Shown here in pieces: positions 11,803 to 26,800 of a stretch of 64,000 nucleotides of DNA. The DNA is from Pomacea canaliculata. Lineage: Eukaryota; Mollusca; Gastropoda; Architaenioglossa; Ampullariidae. Under the pieces are notes generated by a model. That model was not told where the DNA came from, did no database searches, and saw nothing but the letters and a program-made list of their open reading frames with translations. The position numbers were made by a program, and so were the translations under genes. Each line of letters opens with the position of its first letter. Positions within the stretch are counted from its first letter, which is position 1. The stretch is taken from contig NC_037597.1 of assembly GCF_003073045.1 (NCBI RefSeq), positions 22,582,158 through 22,646,157 on the forward strand, in the 5' to 3' direction.

Positions 11803-14800
11803 ATGGACGGCTCGGAATCGGAAGCGGAATCCTTCAATTTCTGTAAGTCTGGCATCATTATAACTTTTCTCAACCGTAGTGTTCCGACGTCAAGATCTAA
11901 AGTCTCTGGGTTTACTCGTAAGAATGTTTGTCATACTTTACTTATAACTCAGTGTACGCCACTGTTCGATCTGATGTTTGTGAGCTGTCGGCTCCAAAAA
12001 GGGAATCGCAACAGCCGATAGCTTCAAATTAAATAGCCTCATTATTCAAGATACAGCAAATAATCATTCATTTAAGACGTCAGCGAATAACCCAAAAGTA
12101 ATTGTGTTGAGATAAAGTGTGTGCGTTATTAGATCCTGTCTGAAGACTACAGTTTAGGATCCGTATACCGACCATTGAATGTCCACAAAAATAATATTTT
12201 TCAAATTTTATACCTATTAAATCATTTCTATAAATTTCAGACTTTAAAGATACAAATTTGATTTGACTGCACATAATGCATTAATCCTTGATTCCATCTT
12301 TTCCATCAAACTTTCATCTTAACTTTACATTTACATGTTAACTTTACATTTATTAACTTTACACTTTTTCAGGTTTCGAGATCACGGGTGAAAACCTTGA
12401 AGATCTTTTGGCATATGATGATCTTTTCCTTGACTTCTTCAATGCCTTTTTATCATTGCCAGTAAGCTTTGTTTGTAAGAGTAGTTGCATATGTAATATT
12501 TTCCAGTGGTGTAGGAAGATGCTCAGGTATTTGTTTGGCTTTTTTTTTTGTTTTGTTTTTTTGAGGGGGGAGCAAAACTTCATGCTGACAGTGAGTGACA
12601 TTCACATTCTTGCGGCTGCCCCCGCTCCCCCAGTTTCTACGCCACTGCTTTCTTATATAATTGTACACACATAATATGTATATGTCAATATACATAAATG
12701 TTATATATTGTACTTGGATATAATGATAAGGGAAATATCTCTGTTATGGGATAAATCGTGAGTTGTTTTGAGCTCTTCACCAACTATTTTTTTCATCCAG
12801 ACCCTCATTCCAAATAGCTGATCATTATTATGTACTAATCAGTTGCAGACAAACAGCGAAGCTTGAAGATATCTTATGCAATATGAGTGCCATTATAATC
12901 CTTCTTGAGGATTCTTAACCTGAAACAACTTTCAGTTCTAACTACTACTCCTTACATTACTTTCATTTTAATTAAAATAAATATGACTAATGAATTGGTG
13001 ACATAATTAATTAATTTATTAAAAATAAGATAAAGTGATATACACTCATGCGTAAACCATGTTTTTTCATGTCATATTTCTGACATTGATTGAGACAGCC
13101 TTGTTATTCCACATATTTTCTTCTTTGATGGTATATGAATAATCTGAACTGTTTCAATTTCTCACAGGTCTTCCCTCAAGCATTAGTGTATAATCGTCTG
13201 ACAGGTGCCTTTGAAGAGTTAGATGAAGCAACTTTAGATCTCTCTGGAAACCAAGGTTCTTTACTTTATGGACCCACAGATGCTGAGCGGGAAAAAATGC
13301 TAGAATGGGCACGACGTGAAAGACTGCCTCTTTTCCTCAAGTTAGTAAAGAATTAAGTAATATTTTCTTTTTCATGCAAACTAAATTTTTTAAGTACCTT
13401 TTTGGGGATCATCAGTGGGAATATTACTCAACCAAAAAAAGCTTTGAAAAAAACAAATAAAAATTAATAGTGGTGTCAAAGAAATTACTTTTGACTGCTC
13501 CATGTTACCTCTGTTTTCAAAAACCTACATAAAAGTTAAACTAACTAGTAACACAAGGATTATATTGAGCTAGTTATACTGGAATGCATGAAATACGCTA
13601 TTTTCAACAAAAGATTTTTTTAAAAAACCTACAAAGCAAACACATAAGAAATGTATGAAATAAGTAGAAATCAACTGTTCCTATCTCAGTCCATCCTGAA
13701 AGGGCATCTTTTTGTAAATCCTAAAGGAATGAAGTATATCCAGTAGAATTTCGTAAAAGTTTTATACACACAGGATAATAAGTCTATGTCACCCTCAGCT
13801 CCTGCAGGCTTAGATAATCGCATATCAAGTCTAAATGAATGAGAGTTACTCATTGGGATGAAAACCAAGTATAATACTGCATCTAATAGGTACCAGCCTC
13901 TGTGGTCTAATATACAGTTGGATTTAGAAATACTTCAGGTGGCATAATTCTTGATTGTTTCCTGTGTTTCTTGTTTGTAATATTTGTGTTAAGGTATTTG
14001 TCACAAACATACATATTATGAATCTGAGATGCAGCCCTCACAGGGATTTTTTTTATTCTTGTAAAATCAATTTCAGTCTTATGACATAAATAATTATGTT
14101 CTAATTCGTTAATTAACAATTAAAAGTCATCAGAACATGCAAATGGTTTTTAGTGTGTGATTGTTTGTTGAAAGAAAGTTACTTTAACTAACAACATGCT
14201 TAATTTTTCTCTTGATGCAGAACACAACTGTTTCGAGAACTAAAACTTGTGAAACTCTTGCTGCGACCAACAGATGATCGCAACTCTGCTAGCCGATGCT
14301 CAAGTCGCAATATTCGTGGTTATAGCCGTCAGACTGAGACTTATGTTTCATCGCTTAGTAACAGCATGGATAATAGCGGACATGATGTTCTTGAGGATGA
14401 TTTCTGGGGCGAAGTCAACTACTCAGCCCTCTACCACTATGAGCGACCTGGCAGTCGTGCTTTTAGCATGCCAATCAAAATTATTCATAGTGAGCATTTA
14501 GTTGCAATATACCATTCAGAGTGAATCAGAATGCTGTCAGTTATTTCTGTGCTTAAATATATGTGTGATTTTATGTATATGTAGTATTGTGTATGCATAT
14601 ATATGTGTGTGTGTGTGTGAAACTGCACATTTTGTGTGGAAAATTATTTTATACTTGTATGCACAAAGTTCTTGGGTTTCTTTTTAATCCTACTTAAAAG
14701 TAAAATTAATTGTATTTTTGAGAAGTAAGTGATTAAATCCATGGCTTTCAGGCACCACATTTTCACATTTCCTTCCTTGATTGATTTTGAACCATATTTT

Positions 14801-17800
14801 GTTCTGCAGATGATGACATGATCTATCATGCAGATAATAATAGCTCCAACACCAACGACACTTCTAGTAATATAAAACGACGGCAAAAATCATCAAGTAG
14901 TGCAAGAAGCAAATCTATAGAAAAGCAGTTTGATGTGATCAAGAGGACAGCTAGGTATGTGTCACTGTAGCTGTTGGCTGTCCTCTGTATGTCAGTCTCT
15001 TTGTGCATGCTGGTGTTCATGTGCCTGTGCATGTGCATGTAGATGTATGTATGGGATTTTGTGTAAACATATTGCTCTTCCCAAAAAACTTTTGTGTATG
15101 CATATATCAATCATTTTGTAATTTCAGAACACATAGCATAGCTGATGTTATGCCTGCAACAAAAAGCAGTAAGTATTGTTGTCCTGCCTGTTATCACCCT
15201 ATTCATTTTCCAGTAAAAAAAATGTCTGAAGAGTGAGATTTTTTATTTATGAACAGTTTGTTCATGGAAAAAAGTGTTTCTGAAAAAATATGCCATTGAG
15301 ACAGATTTAAGCTTATTTCAACTCATTTGATAAAGTGCTTTGTGTACATTTAAAAAAAAATCATCTTGTAACTATGAATAGTTTAACACTGAAACAGAAT
15401 TTATGTGCATAATAAACAGGTATGTTATCCTCGCATCAAAGCAAAGGGCCAGTGCAGTCATCTACAGAAGAGGCTTTCCAAAAGGGAGCAAGGTGCTTTT
15501 TATAACTCACAGGATTTAATATTTTTATTTCCTGTTAATTATTTTCTGTTAAAACCTTAAAATTCATCCTCAAAGATTAGTTCCTTTGTTATAGAAAAAG
15601 ATGAGATGTTGTGTTACTTCTGACTAGGCACAGAAGATTATGGACAGTCACTTCCCAGAAAACACGCAAGATTCGGCCAAGCTTGGACCAAGCTTGGGCC
15701 AATATTTTAGCTTGACCCAAGCTTGGTTCAAGCTTGGCCGAATCTTGCGTGTTTGCTGGGCTAGAGCAGGGAACATAAAAGTGAAATTAGGTTATCATAG
15801 ACTTCTTTTTTTGAAAAAAATTAAAAAAAAATTTTCATCAACAATTTAAGATATGCAGAGTCACCCAAAATTTGGTCTCCTGTATGTATATCACTGCCAA
15901 CTCATCATATGTTAAGAAATACTGATAAACTCTCCTAATAATATAATTATTGTCTGCAGAGCTTTATCTGCTCCCATTAGCTATGAGCAATATCAGAAGT
16001 TGCCACACATGCCCTTGCCCGACTTCGATGCAATGTTCGGTGAAGAAGAACCTGAACCAAATGGTCAGACTTATGTCACATTTGAAGATGACCACATCAG
16101 TGATGAACAAACAGAGACAGATGTGCGCAACATGGAGGGTCGCCTCAAGATGACTATTCAGCAGATGAAGGAACAGGTTTTCAGCTGTGTAAGTCTCATT
16201 TAAGGGTAGGTGAGTGTGGTCAGTGGATGTTGGAAGTAAGAAACTATGCTATTTTAAAAATTCGTACAAATAAGTTATCAGAACGTTAAGGTAAAAATTT
16301 TGTCTTGTACTTGTAGTTTTCATTATTTGTTCAGATTGTTAGTTTTTTTCTTGTCCTTTTTAATGACAGCGGACTGGATATGAGCATTTTCGTGAGTTTT
16401 TGGTGGACACATCAGGACACTACCTTATGGAGTTCTGGCTTGACTGTGAACATTTTAAAGATTTGATTGAGGACTTAGACGACACAAAACAGTGGGAGAT
16501 TGTTAGCATGTTGTTCAGGTATGAGACAAATGTTAATAGGTAGTATCTTTAATAGTACTCTATTTAACTATATATTATAATTTTGCCTACTGTTAAAGAG
16601 TACAGCAAAGAAAACAATCATATAATGCGCACCTTATAGCTGCTATGGATGTACATGATGTCGGGATTATACTATTACCTTCTGTTGATCTAGAAAAGTA
16701 TTATCTACCAGTGCTGCAGATATTCCATTTATAAAGATTGTTTTATGAGGTAAATATCAGATATTGATTAGCAATAGGTTTCTGGTTCATGGTCAAAACC
16801 ACAATATGTTGTCAACAGTATGTATCAGTGTTTATATTACAGGTGTTTTCATGCGCATGCATGTATATGTCTCTTGTGTTATATGTCATATACACAAGTG
16901 TGTTGTGTGTTGTGTATATGTGTTTCTGAGTGCTGGTGTCGGTACTCTTTCTTTTCTCTTAATGTCATGGGGATCAGAAACAATTAATAAGTCACAATAC
17001 TTACTGTTTATAGCGTTCATTCTTGGAAAACAATTTTCTAGCATGATTCATGCTTTTCAGGTAACAGACCCTGTGGGCATTCTTGCGTGGCAATTGAGAT
17101 TTTTGTGCTGGCTTTTCCTGGTGAAAACCTATAGATAGTTTTTTTCCATACTGACAGAGACATTCAGGACAAGTATAAGCTGAAGCTGACACAAGATGCT
17201 AAAGAACAGATCACAAGATCTGCCAGCAGCGTAGGACTGAGCCATACAATCTTTTTGAGGACACAGTATGATGTGCTACGGCGTCTCCGTGCATACTGGC
17301 TGCCACGCTATTTGATTCATTGTGAGAGAACAGATGCACTCAGGTTTGAACATGGAAAATCCTAAATTCATTAACGTAAATGGGACAGAAATAAATCACC
17401 ACCTTCTAACCAAGCTTTCATTCAGTGCATTTTTAAATCGATAAAATATTTTGATTTTCAGGATATCATGAAATATGGAGTGCTTTCATGTGCTGTCAGG
17501 CTTGAAATGGCCAGCTCTCTGTGTTTTTGTTTTCTGTTTGGATTTATTGTGCTTTTTGTGGCTATTGTACTGACATACTTTTTTATGATATCATCTGCAT
17601 TGTGCTGGACTATTTACTTGCCTGTGGCCTCTTATTTCTCTTGTGTCTCTCTGATATCAATTCTCTCATCACTGTTAGTCTTCTCTGGCTACCACCATCA
17701 CAGTTTCTTCATTTTTACAATGTCCCTGTGATCGACTTTACATTAGTGCGAAAGTCATGTGCATTGTACTGCAGTTTTCATTTTGTGATCATGTGGACGT

Positions 17801-20800
17801 TTTCCTGGCGATTTGATCTACGTTTCTGATTATCGATCTAACTAAATGACTTTACTGCAGATCTGTCTCATCAACGTCTTGGTCAATGAACATCATCCAG
17901 CAGAAGAATGGCCTGGTTTTGCCATTAACTTCACAGAGAGAGCTATAGGAATTTTTTAATTATTATTTTATGTTTGTAAAGCATGAGAGCCTAATCTTGG
18001 CTGGAATACCACACTAACAAAGTTTACATCATTATATACAACTGTGAACTCATGCTTTGCAGACATGCTTTGTGAGCATCTTTTTCTGACTGGTTTATGT
18101 CTTTTGATCTGCCCCTCTCTGTTTATTTGCTGACATTTATTGGACTATGTAAAATACATAGAACCTTTTGAGAAAGGGAAATTTGTGATACAAATTCACT
18201 TTATTAATTATGCATGACAGTCCAGTATCACATGCCAGTAAGATATCTGCCTAAGACTTATTATTTGTGTTATGCTGAATGTAGTTCGTGTTTGCTTCTG
18301 TTAGTGTTGATGCCAAAGCCCTAGAACTACATCTGCACACAGAGATGAAGCGTCAACGTAGTCCTCAGCAGTTCACCATGTTCCCTACCATCTCACTGGC
18401 ACATTCCATGCCAGTTTTTCCAGAAGAAGCCAAAAATTTTTCTTTTTCGAAGGTTAGTCACTGTCATAGAATTCATTATTTTAGACATATTTTAGTTTCT
18501 CAGACATTCTTAAAGCATGCAGAACAAAATTGTAAAAATAAAGGGATAGTTTTGTGGTGGCAATATATTTGAGATACTTTTTCTCTACGTTATTTAGATT
18601 GGAACTTCTGAAGCCAGAGGAAATTTTTTACGAGCAGGGTCAAGCATGTCTATGGCATCTGCCTACCCTAACAGGTCCAGTCAATCCAGCCGGTTGCGAA
18701 GGAGTCTGGTGTCAGCACATATAAAGTAAACGTTTTATAGTGTTCACATTATAACAGCTTCTGTTTGTGTATCTTAAATGCTATCATTTGCAATACCATG
18801 AAACATGTACATAACATCAACACACAGTTTTTGATGAGTTACCAACAGTAGTTTGCCCAGTCAGATTTAAAAAAAAATGCATGAGGCACAGGGCTATAGT
18901 GCATACATAACCGCCTGATATCATTAATCAGTTCAGCCAAAAAAGTGGTGATAAGCAAGTGCTTTGCAAAGGAGAAAGTTATCCTTTCTTAGATGTGATA
19001 GTGCTCTTCATTTACAGGCTGGCCATAGAGACTCTTGAAAGAACATTCAGTAAAATGTATACAGAACATTTTTAATCTCCTGCATTTTTCTATCCAGGTT
19101 ATAAGTAATTTTACTACTTTGGTTTGAACAGATTTCCATTTTATTTGTTTTGTTATTAAAATCATAGATCCATGTTTGTTATCAAAGTGGTTTATATTTT
19201 TCTCTTTAAGTCGACGGATTCAGTTTGCAAGGTGAGTGATAGAGTGCACCGTCTGACTTTGAAGCTTCAGTTGTTTTTAACATAGTAAAACTTGGTATAG
19301 AAGTTACTTTGTAGATGTCTCTTTTAATTTTTACATGAAAGATAGATTAATGCTAATCTCATTTCTTTTTAAATCAGCTTTATTAACACATGAGTTTTGT
19401 ACTATAAGAACCATAGGAAAACGTACAAAACTGTATTATATATAAGAATTATAAAGTTTCAATTTTAAAAGAAATAAAAGATCAAACACCTACTGACAGA
19501 CACATGTGAATATCAGAGTGGAGGTTTGCTGCATCTTTAGCATGTCATAAAGAAAATATTTTTTTTTATATAAATAGTTGAATGGTTCATGTTAAATGAT
19601 GAATAAAGTGAAAATTTAATATAGAAGTAGAAAAGTTTATTCCTAATATTGTCCCACCAAAACAAATCTTGTACATGAATTTGAAGTATCATATGGAGTT
19701 TATAGCCTACATTATTTATACAAGAATATTATGACATTCTTTTTTTCTGATATCTTATGACTTTAATAAAGGTCCCAGAGGTAATGAAGAATCTTCTTTT
19801 TTAAGGGATGATCTCATTTTTTTCTGAGCATGTTGGTTTTACTATTTTCAGATCCTCAAAGGAGAGATTTCTCCTTGCTCTGGCTCTAGACCGGATTGCA
19901 GGTGGACCTTTCCAGCAGTACCTCTCTCAGTGAGTCAAGAAAAAACTAAAAAGAAATGGCCTGCAGTACAGGCTATAAAATCAGTAGCTGCAGATGAAAT
20001 TGAGTATCATGACTATACATTTTTTTTAATGATATATATATAATGATAAAACCTTAATAAAGGAAAAATAAGTCATGTTAAACCAGTTAATCCTTTTTTT
20101 TTGGTCTCTGCCCCATTTGTTAGTTTATTTAACACCATTCAGTTTGGGTGTATTGACGGAGTAGCTATGAAGACATTTGAAATTGCAGGTGGGAATTGTA
20201 AGGGAAGAGGTAAAATATTGGGGGAAGCAGAGAGCTGAGTGCAGCAGAGTCTGAGGGTGAAGGAACACACTTGAGCTGATTTGAAAACCATTCTGTGCCA
20301 TGTACTTCTTACAAGTTTACCCAGCTGTTGAATGGGTACCTAATCACTTGTAGGGTTGGGGAAGAAAAGGCATGGAGGAAAACTAGCCCCACCAACAACT
20401 GAAAGGTTATGGGGTTACATTTTCAAATGTAGATTAAGAATAACATTCTTTATAGATGACTTCAAAAATGCATGCAGCGTTTTTACCACTGCCAATTCCA
20501 CTTACGAACAAACCAGTCCCATATGTAGTTTCAGTGCACTTTAACTGTCTTGGTAGGTAAATATTGTTTAATTGTAGCTGATGACAACTTATGCCTTGAT
20601 CAGACGACAAGATGATGAGCATCTCCTTTCCTGCCTGCTCTTCTGGCAAGATGTGACAGAATTTGGAGCAACAGAAGATCATTCAGTAGATCGACTGCTC
20701 CGTCTTTGTCATGCTTGGTCCATCTACAACAGATATCTGTCTGAGGACAGTGTTCACAAAGTTGGTAAGTTTTGTTTGATAGATTTCAGTCAGAAAGATT

Positions 20801-23800
20801 GATATGCAAACAAAAAAAATTAGACACCCATGCAATTATGAACCATAAAATTTGCTTTTAAAATGAGATGTTGATCTTGGTTCCCTATGTTTGTCCTTAG
20901 AATTATCAGAAAAAGAACGTCTGAATATACATAAAATGCTGCAAGCAGCACGAAACTTCATTGAGGCAGCAGTATTTGACACTGCCAAGGTGCAGGCTGT
21001 AGTGAAACTAGAAAAGGAATGGATCCAGTACCTAAAGAAGGATCTCAAGGCATTTCTAGAGTAAGTAGAAATGCTTATTTAAAAACATTCTTATTTTCAT
21101 ATGCATTATGTAAAATTTAGATGCTTGTGTTAACTAGTATAACAGTATAGTGATCTAAAGATAAAGGAAAGATAACTGTAATCTTGCAATTCTCAGCTGC
21201 CGAGTGCGTGTTGGAGGTGAAAGTCCACCAAGTACAGCAGATGCTATTGAAATAACTGTCACGGACCAGGATGTTCTAATCAAAAGACCTCGACCTTGGG
21301 TTAGAAGGTATCTGTAGTTTGACTTTCTTGGTATGATGCTGCTCTAAATTCAGACAGGCTGAATTAAACTCACCAGCAACATAACAGCTGCATTCAGACA
21401 TTACATCAAACATGACCTATCCATGTGCACAGATGGAACCATTACCAACATCTAGCATGCCTCTTATTACATCTGTACTTATTAAAAGGAGAATTTTCTT
21501 TTCTGTTTTAATATTTGAGATGAAAACAAAGTTTTGTGCTGTGTTTGTTTTGCTGTTCCCTACAATAGTCTTGCAGGGGAAAAAGGAAATATCTGAAGAT
21601 TTTAGCTGAAGGTATATTTTAAATTTGAATGGCTGATCTTAAGGCAGATTTTTAATCATTTTGTTGTGGGGATCTAAAATGATAATGTTCACTTAAACTA
21701 AGTCAGCTTCAGTCAAGGGTTAGGTCTGCCCCTTTGTTTTCAGTCAAGAAAACAGAGATGCAAAAATGGATTCCATGGTTTTTAGTTTCATAGCCCTTTG
21801 AAAAATCATGCTCAGAACTCTGTTTTGTTTTAAGAATTGTAAGATTAGTTCAAGGAAAGAAGAACACAAATCTTATAAACTTTGCTGCAATGTGTAGGGT
21901 GTGTGTGTAATTCCTTTGATTATTTACCTTTATATCAACTTTTGAGCAACTTCATATCAATAAATAGAATTAAAATAACCCCAAGATTTATCTTTGCTTG
22001 AATACAGTTATAGTAGTAATGAGTAGTAGTATGTGTTCTAAATGTTAAGTTTTTTTGTTGTGTGATGCTCCATACACTTAATGCATATTTTCACTTGCTA
22101 CATGAGTGGTGACAATTCTGAATGAGTGGGGTTGCTTAGCACCTATATTCACCTGCTTATCTTGTTTATTCACCTGTTCATCTTGCCTGTTCCTGTCACT
22201 CTAGATTACAGCCCGTCAGGTAACTATCTCCCTGGGTGTGATGACTGCATTTTCTATGCAATCATGCTGCATGCAAATATTTCATTTAAGTGGTTTGGCT
22301 TAAGCTGTACCTGCTTTGGTGTAGTGTATTTTGTACTTCAATATGAAAATTCTTAAGATGACCATTATATGCAGTTTCTTCAATTAAAGCTTTCTTTGTT
22401 TGATGCCCACTGAATGAAAACTATGTGTTTTTGTATTTTTTTCATTCTTTTTGGTATCTTGGTAATTTTATGTCTCTGTATTACTTTTTTTTTTCTTTTT
22501 GGTCTGATGGTGAAATATTTTGCTGTCTTTAATATTTAATTTTCTGGCTCTTTAACAGAGTCTTTCATGTTTACAAGTAGCATGGTGTGGAAGTAAATGA
22601 TTTTAATGCCTGCACACATCCTGTAGCAAAGCATGTTCATTTACTTGTTCCTTATACAGTATTTCAGTAAATGTGGCGGTTATATTTCAGCTTGTTTTGC
22701 TAGATGCACTCTGACAAGCTTGTGATTTTTCCGTTTATAAAATGTTGTCATATTAAAAACTGGTTGTAGGAGATCTGTAAAGTTAAAGGCTATATGTTCA
22801 TGCTTTATAACAGTGTTGGTTCCAGAATTAGTAGAACTGTCCTAAAAAAATAAAATGCATCATGAAACTTCTGTCAACACTTGTTATCATCTGAACATGC
22901 ATTCTAGGAATGTATTCATATAAAACTTACAAGTTCATTGAATGGTTTTGGGGGCTACTTCTTCTTTATGTCTGCAACCATCTTCAGAATATAATTTGAA
23001 TAATATTTTGGTCCATTTTTTTTAGCAACACATAATACCATGCATGGTTATGGGTCTCTTTTTGTTTTTTGTTTACTTTCTACAGTTTTGCTTGTAGGAG
23101 AATGCTTTGGTTTATTGTCCTATGATGCCATTAAGTCACAGTAAAGATATACAGTTACAAAACATATGTGTTGATTTGCTATAAAGCCTATGAAGAAATG
23201 TTTATTATTATAAAGAGAACACTGATACTACACATTTTTCTCACAGCATGTAAAATTTCCCCTCTATAGTTGTGGTTGTATTTAGTAAATTCCTTTTCCC
23301 TATTAGCAATGTTACGTATAAAATGTTTATATTCATACATGTGTATAATGTATATTAGTTTTGCTCAGACTAGAACTCAAGAATCAGGGATCGAGTTTAC
23401 ATATCCCTAAATTCTTTGTTTATTGATATAGAAATTTTAAAATATATTTTGTACTTTATATTTTCCAGTAATAGAAATATCCATGCTTTTGCTGGAAACA
23501 ATAAACATAAGCTGTAATGTGAAACACAGGTACCCAGGATCTGGAGCATCAGAAAGAGCAAAACGGCTTCAGAAGGCTCTCATTATTGCTGAAGACATCG
23601 ACGATGAGCGAAAAGCAGAAAGAAAGAGGGAAGGATTGGAGAGGCGGAAAGAAATGGAGCGTGAAAGAAGAAAAGCAATTAAGGCAGCTTATGCTAGACA
23701 GAAGGAAGCCAAGAAAAACAGCAAAGCAATTGTGAGATAATTCATAAATCTTTGATCTTTGTTTAAAATGCTTGGTTTTATGTTGGTACTCTTGACAGTT

Positions 23801-26800
23801 CAATTTTAAATCTTTTGTACCAGAATAGGGCTTTTGTATTACTTTTGTGACATAAGTTATTTTTTGTGAATATATTTAAACTGTGGCTGGTTACTTGTCT
23901 TGCTTACATAGACATAGTCCTGTGACTGTTATACAGAATGCAGAGAAGAGTCAGGATAATATACCTGGTGAAGAGAAGATGAAAGAAATGGATGAAAAAC
24001 CACTTACATATCACGAGTTATCCAGCAACCGGCAGTCAGTGTTATTTATTTCTTAAATTTTGTCCTCGCTGCAGTCAATTAATAAACATTATAAGTGGAC
24101 GAATGCAGTTGGTGCTATATATTCATAAATTATACTAAGAACACATCAGATCATTCATAATCTGTTTTGAGTATATACAGTGATACCTCGGTTCTCGAAC
24201 GCCTTGACTTTCGACCAAATCGGTATTCGACCAGGAAATTCGAGAAAATTTTGTCTTGGAATTCGAACAAATATTTGGAACTCGAACATCCGAACGTCCG
24301 AGATGAGCCGAGTTGAGCCGAATGGCGTTCATTCTGCCCAGCGTGCCTTGCTTGCGTCATCAGTGACAATAACCATCCCCCTTCCCTCCTCCCTCCGCAT
24401 TCATTCCCTCCTGCCATAAAGTTTGGTACAGGTACAGTAAATGAAACACAATTTACTGTACTGTACAGTACATTTTTTGTTTTTTGTTTTTGTTTTAATA
24501 AATACACTTTTATTTCTTATTTCTTGTTGAGACTCATGTTTTTCTACATATTATATACAAATTAGGCCAGTAAATAGGCATTTTCTGGGGCTTGGAATGA
24601 ATTAATCCAGTTTCCATTATTTCCTTTGGGTTTCATTGCTTCGGTTCTCGAACAATTTGGTTCTCGACCGTCCTCCCGGAACGAATTATGTTCGAGAACC
24701 GAGGTATCACTGTATTAAAAATATTACTCTTATCCTGCCTTATTTTGCCATATGTGCTATAGACTTTTTAATGCTGATTTTTTGTTTAAAACCAATTTTC
24801 CAGAGTTATGTCAATGTTTCGGAAGTATCTGAATGAGACTGATGCACAGAAGGACATACAGCCCCAGATAAGTTTGCTGCAAGACATTGAAACCTTCATG
24901 ACCTCCAAAGATTCCAAGCAAAAGAAGGAAGCAGCTTCTGCACATATCTTCAAGTGAGAGGATGATGTACTCAAAAGACTCAGAAGGAAAAAATTCAAAC
25001 TAGCAGAGCAAAGAGCTAGAGCTTTAAAGTGTAAAGTGACATATCATATTTTATTTAAAAAAAGTTTATATTAATATTTTTATTATTTTTGGTGTAATGA
25101 TGTGTTAAGCTCAGTTTTTGTGCTTAGTTGCAGGTGACCACATAGGAACAGTACTGCTAGATTGCGATTGGGCAGTTCATGCTTTCACTTAAAAGGATCA
25201 TTCTTTTTTAGTCTCAACATTTTTAAAAACAAAATTCAGCTTCACTGATAATAATTGTAATTCAATTTTTCATGTTTCTTCACTTGGATGTGAGTTGAAT
25301 TGACTGTAACTTATACAAGAAACATAAGCTTCAGATTTAGGTTGATTCCAATTTAAACTAATGTTGCAGGACATACCTTGATCCACATTCAAAGAAGTTT
25401 ATACCATTGAATGAAGATATTGTTCAAATGGTAACTACAGAAAATGATCGCCCCAAATCTAACACACTGAAAGAAGTTCAGAAAGTTGTGCTGTCCAAGG
25501 TGGAAGAAACATTCAAAGAATTTCTCAGTGTATGTCATTCTTAATGTGCTCCAGTATTTATCTCAGATATTAAATTGTGATTTGAGTGAAAATGTGTCAA
25601 TGTTATGGTCAGCTAAGCAGGTCACATTTGATCAGACTCGAAAGCCACAGATTTCATCAGAGAGCTTGAAATTATGAAGTTAATGTTTCAGTCAGTTTTG
25701 CCATGATTCTGGGTACCAGTCTGCTTTATATCTCACTTTTTTTTCCCCTTCAGTCATTTACAGATAATAAACACCATAATTGTTTGGTTATTCTTCAGCA
25801 TCAAGCAGAGGAATTTGGTGTTGAGCCACAAGAATTAGCTAACATGTCTCAAGCTGAGCTCACGTTGCGAACAAGTTCAGACCAGTCTCTGCTCTCCACT
25901 CGGCACAAGCGCAAAGGAGCCAGTCGTGGCAAGGTTGTAGATTCTATGAATTTTATTTCATAATTAGTTACAATAATTGTACACATCTGCTTTATTGTTT
26001 TCACTTAGCAGTTTTAAGGGTTAGAAATTGGACCGCTAAAGCACCAAGAAGACCATATATCCTTCATTTTTTGGGGGGGAGGGGGTGAAATGGCAGCCTG
26101 GTGTTTTACATCAAGCCATTTATCATAACGAAGCAGCTGATCTTGTAAGCAGATATCTCATGTAAAGATAGAACAATTTGCATAATATCTGATTCCAAAA
26201 TATCTAATGTGTTGTTGAAATGAACCTAACTATTGCAACACTGGACCAATGACAGAAGTTTTCAGAGGAGAGAATGATGCCTAAGTAAGGAATACTTAGA
26301 CCTGGATTAATTTGATTTTTACACTGTGAACATTGTTGAATGCTTTCTTTTTCCAGCACTGAATAATAACCATAAGCACTATTACCACTCATTATAACAC
26401 TGTATCTGCATATGAGGATCAGTCCATTTTAACATCTTAGCCTCTCTCAAAATAGTTTATATTATTTTTACAAGTTTGAAAATTTGACTTTTTGCCACTT
26501 AAAGGAATATTTGTTGCAGTTAAATAGTTCATTTTAGGAAATATGAATAAATTTTGATGAATAACAGAGATAGCACATTTTAATACAAAAATACTCAAAG
26601 TACTTGAGTACTTTTAGGTAATTATCTTAAAGTATTTTTTCCTAGTCTGTTTGAATAATGTTTACTGGCTACAATCCTACTGTTTAAATTTCATCTGAAT
26701 CCCTTTTTGGAAGCTTTTAGTGTTTTTTGTCTCCCATCGTGTACTATTCTCAAAACTTTTTCCATAGCACCCCTCAGAGAAACAAGACAAAAATGAAGAG

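Noticed and set aside
21580-21611. Possible extra exon in the RGS22 intron after exon 17
   Set aside because: Has splice-like borders, but its length changes the phase and would break the downstream frame.
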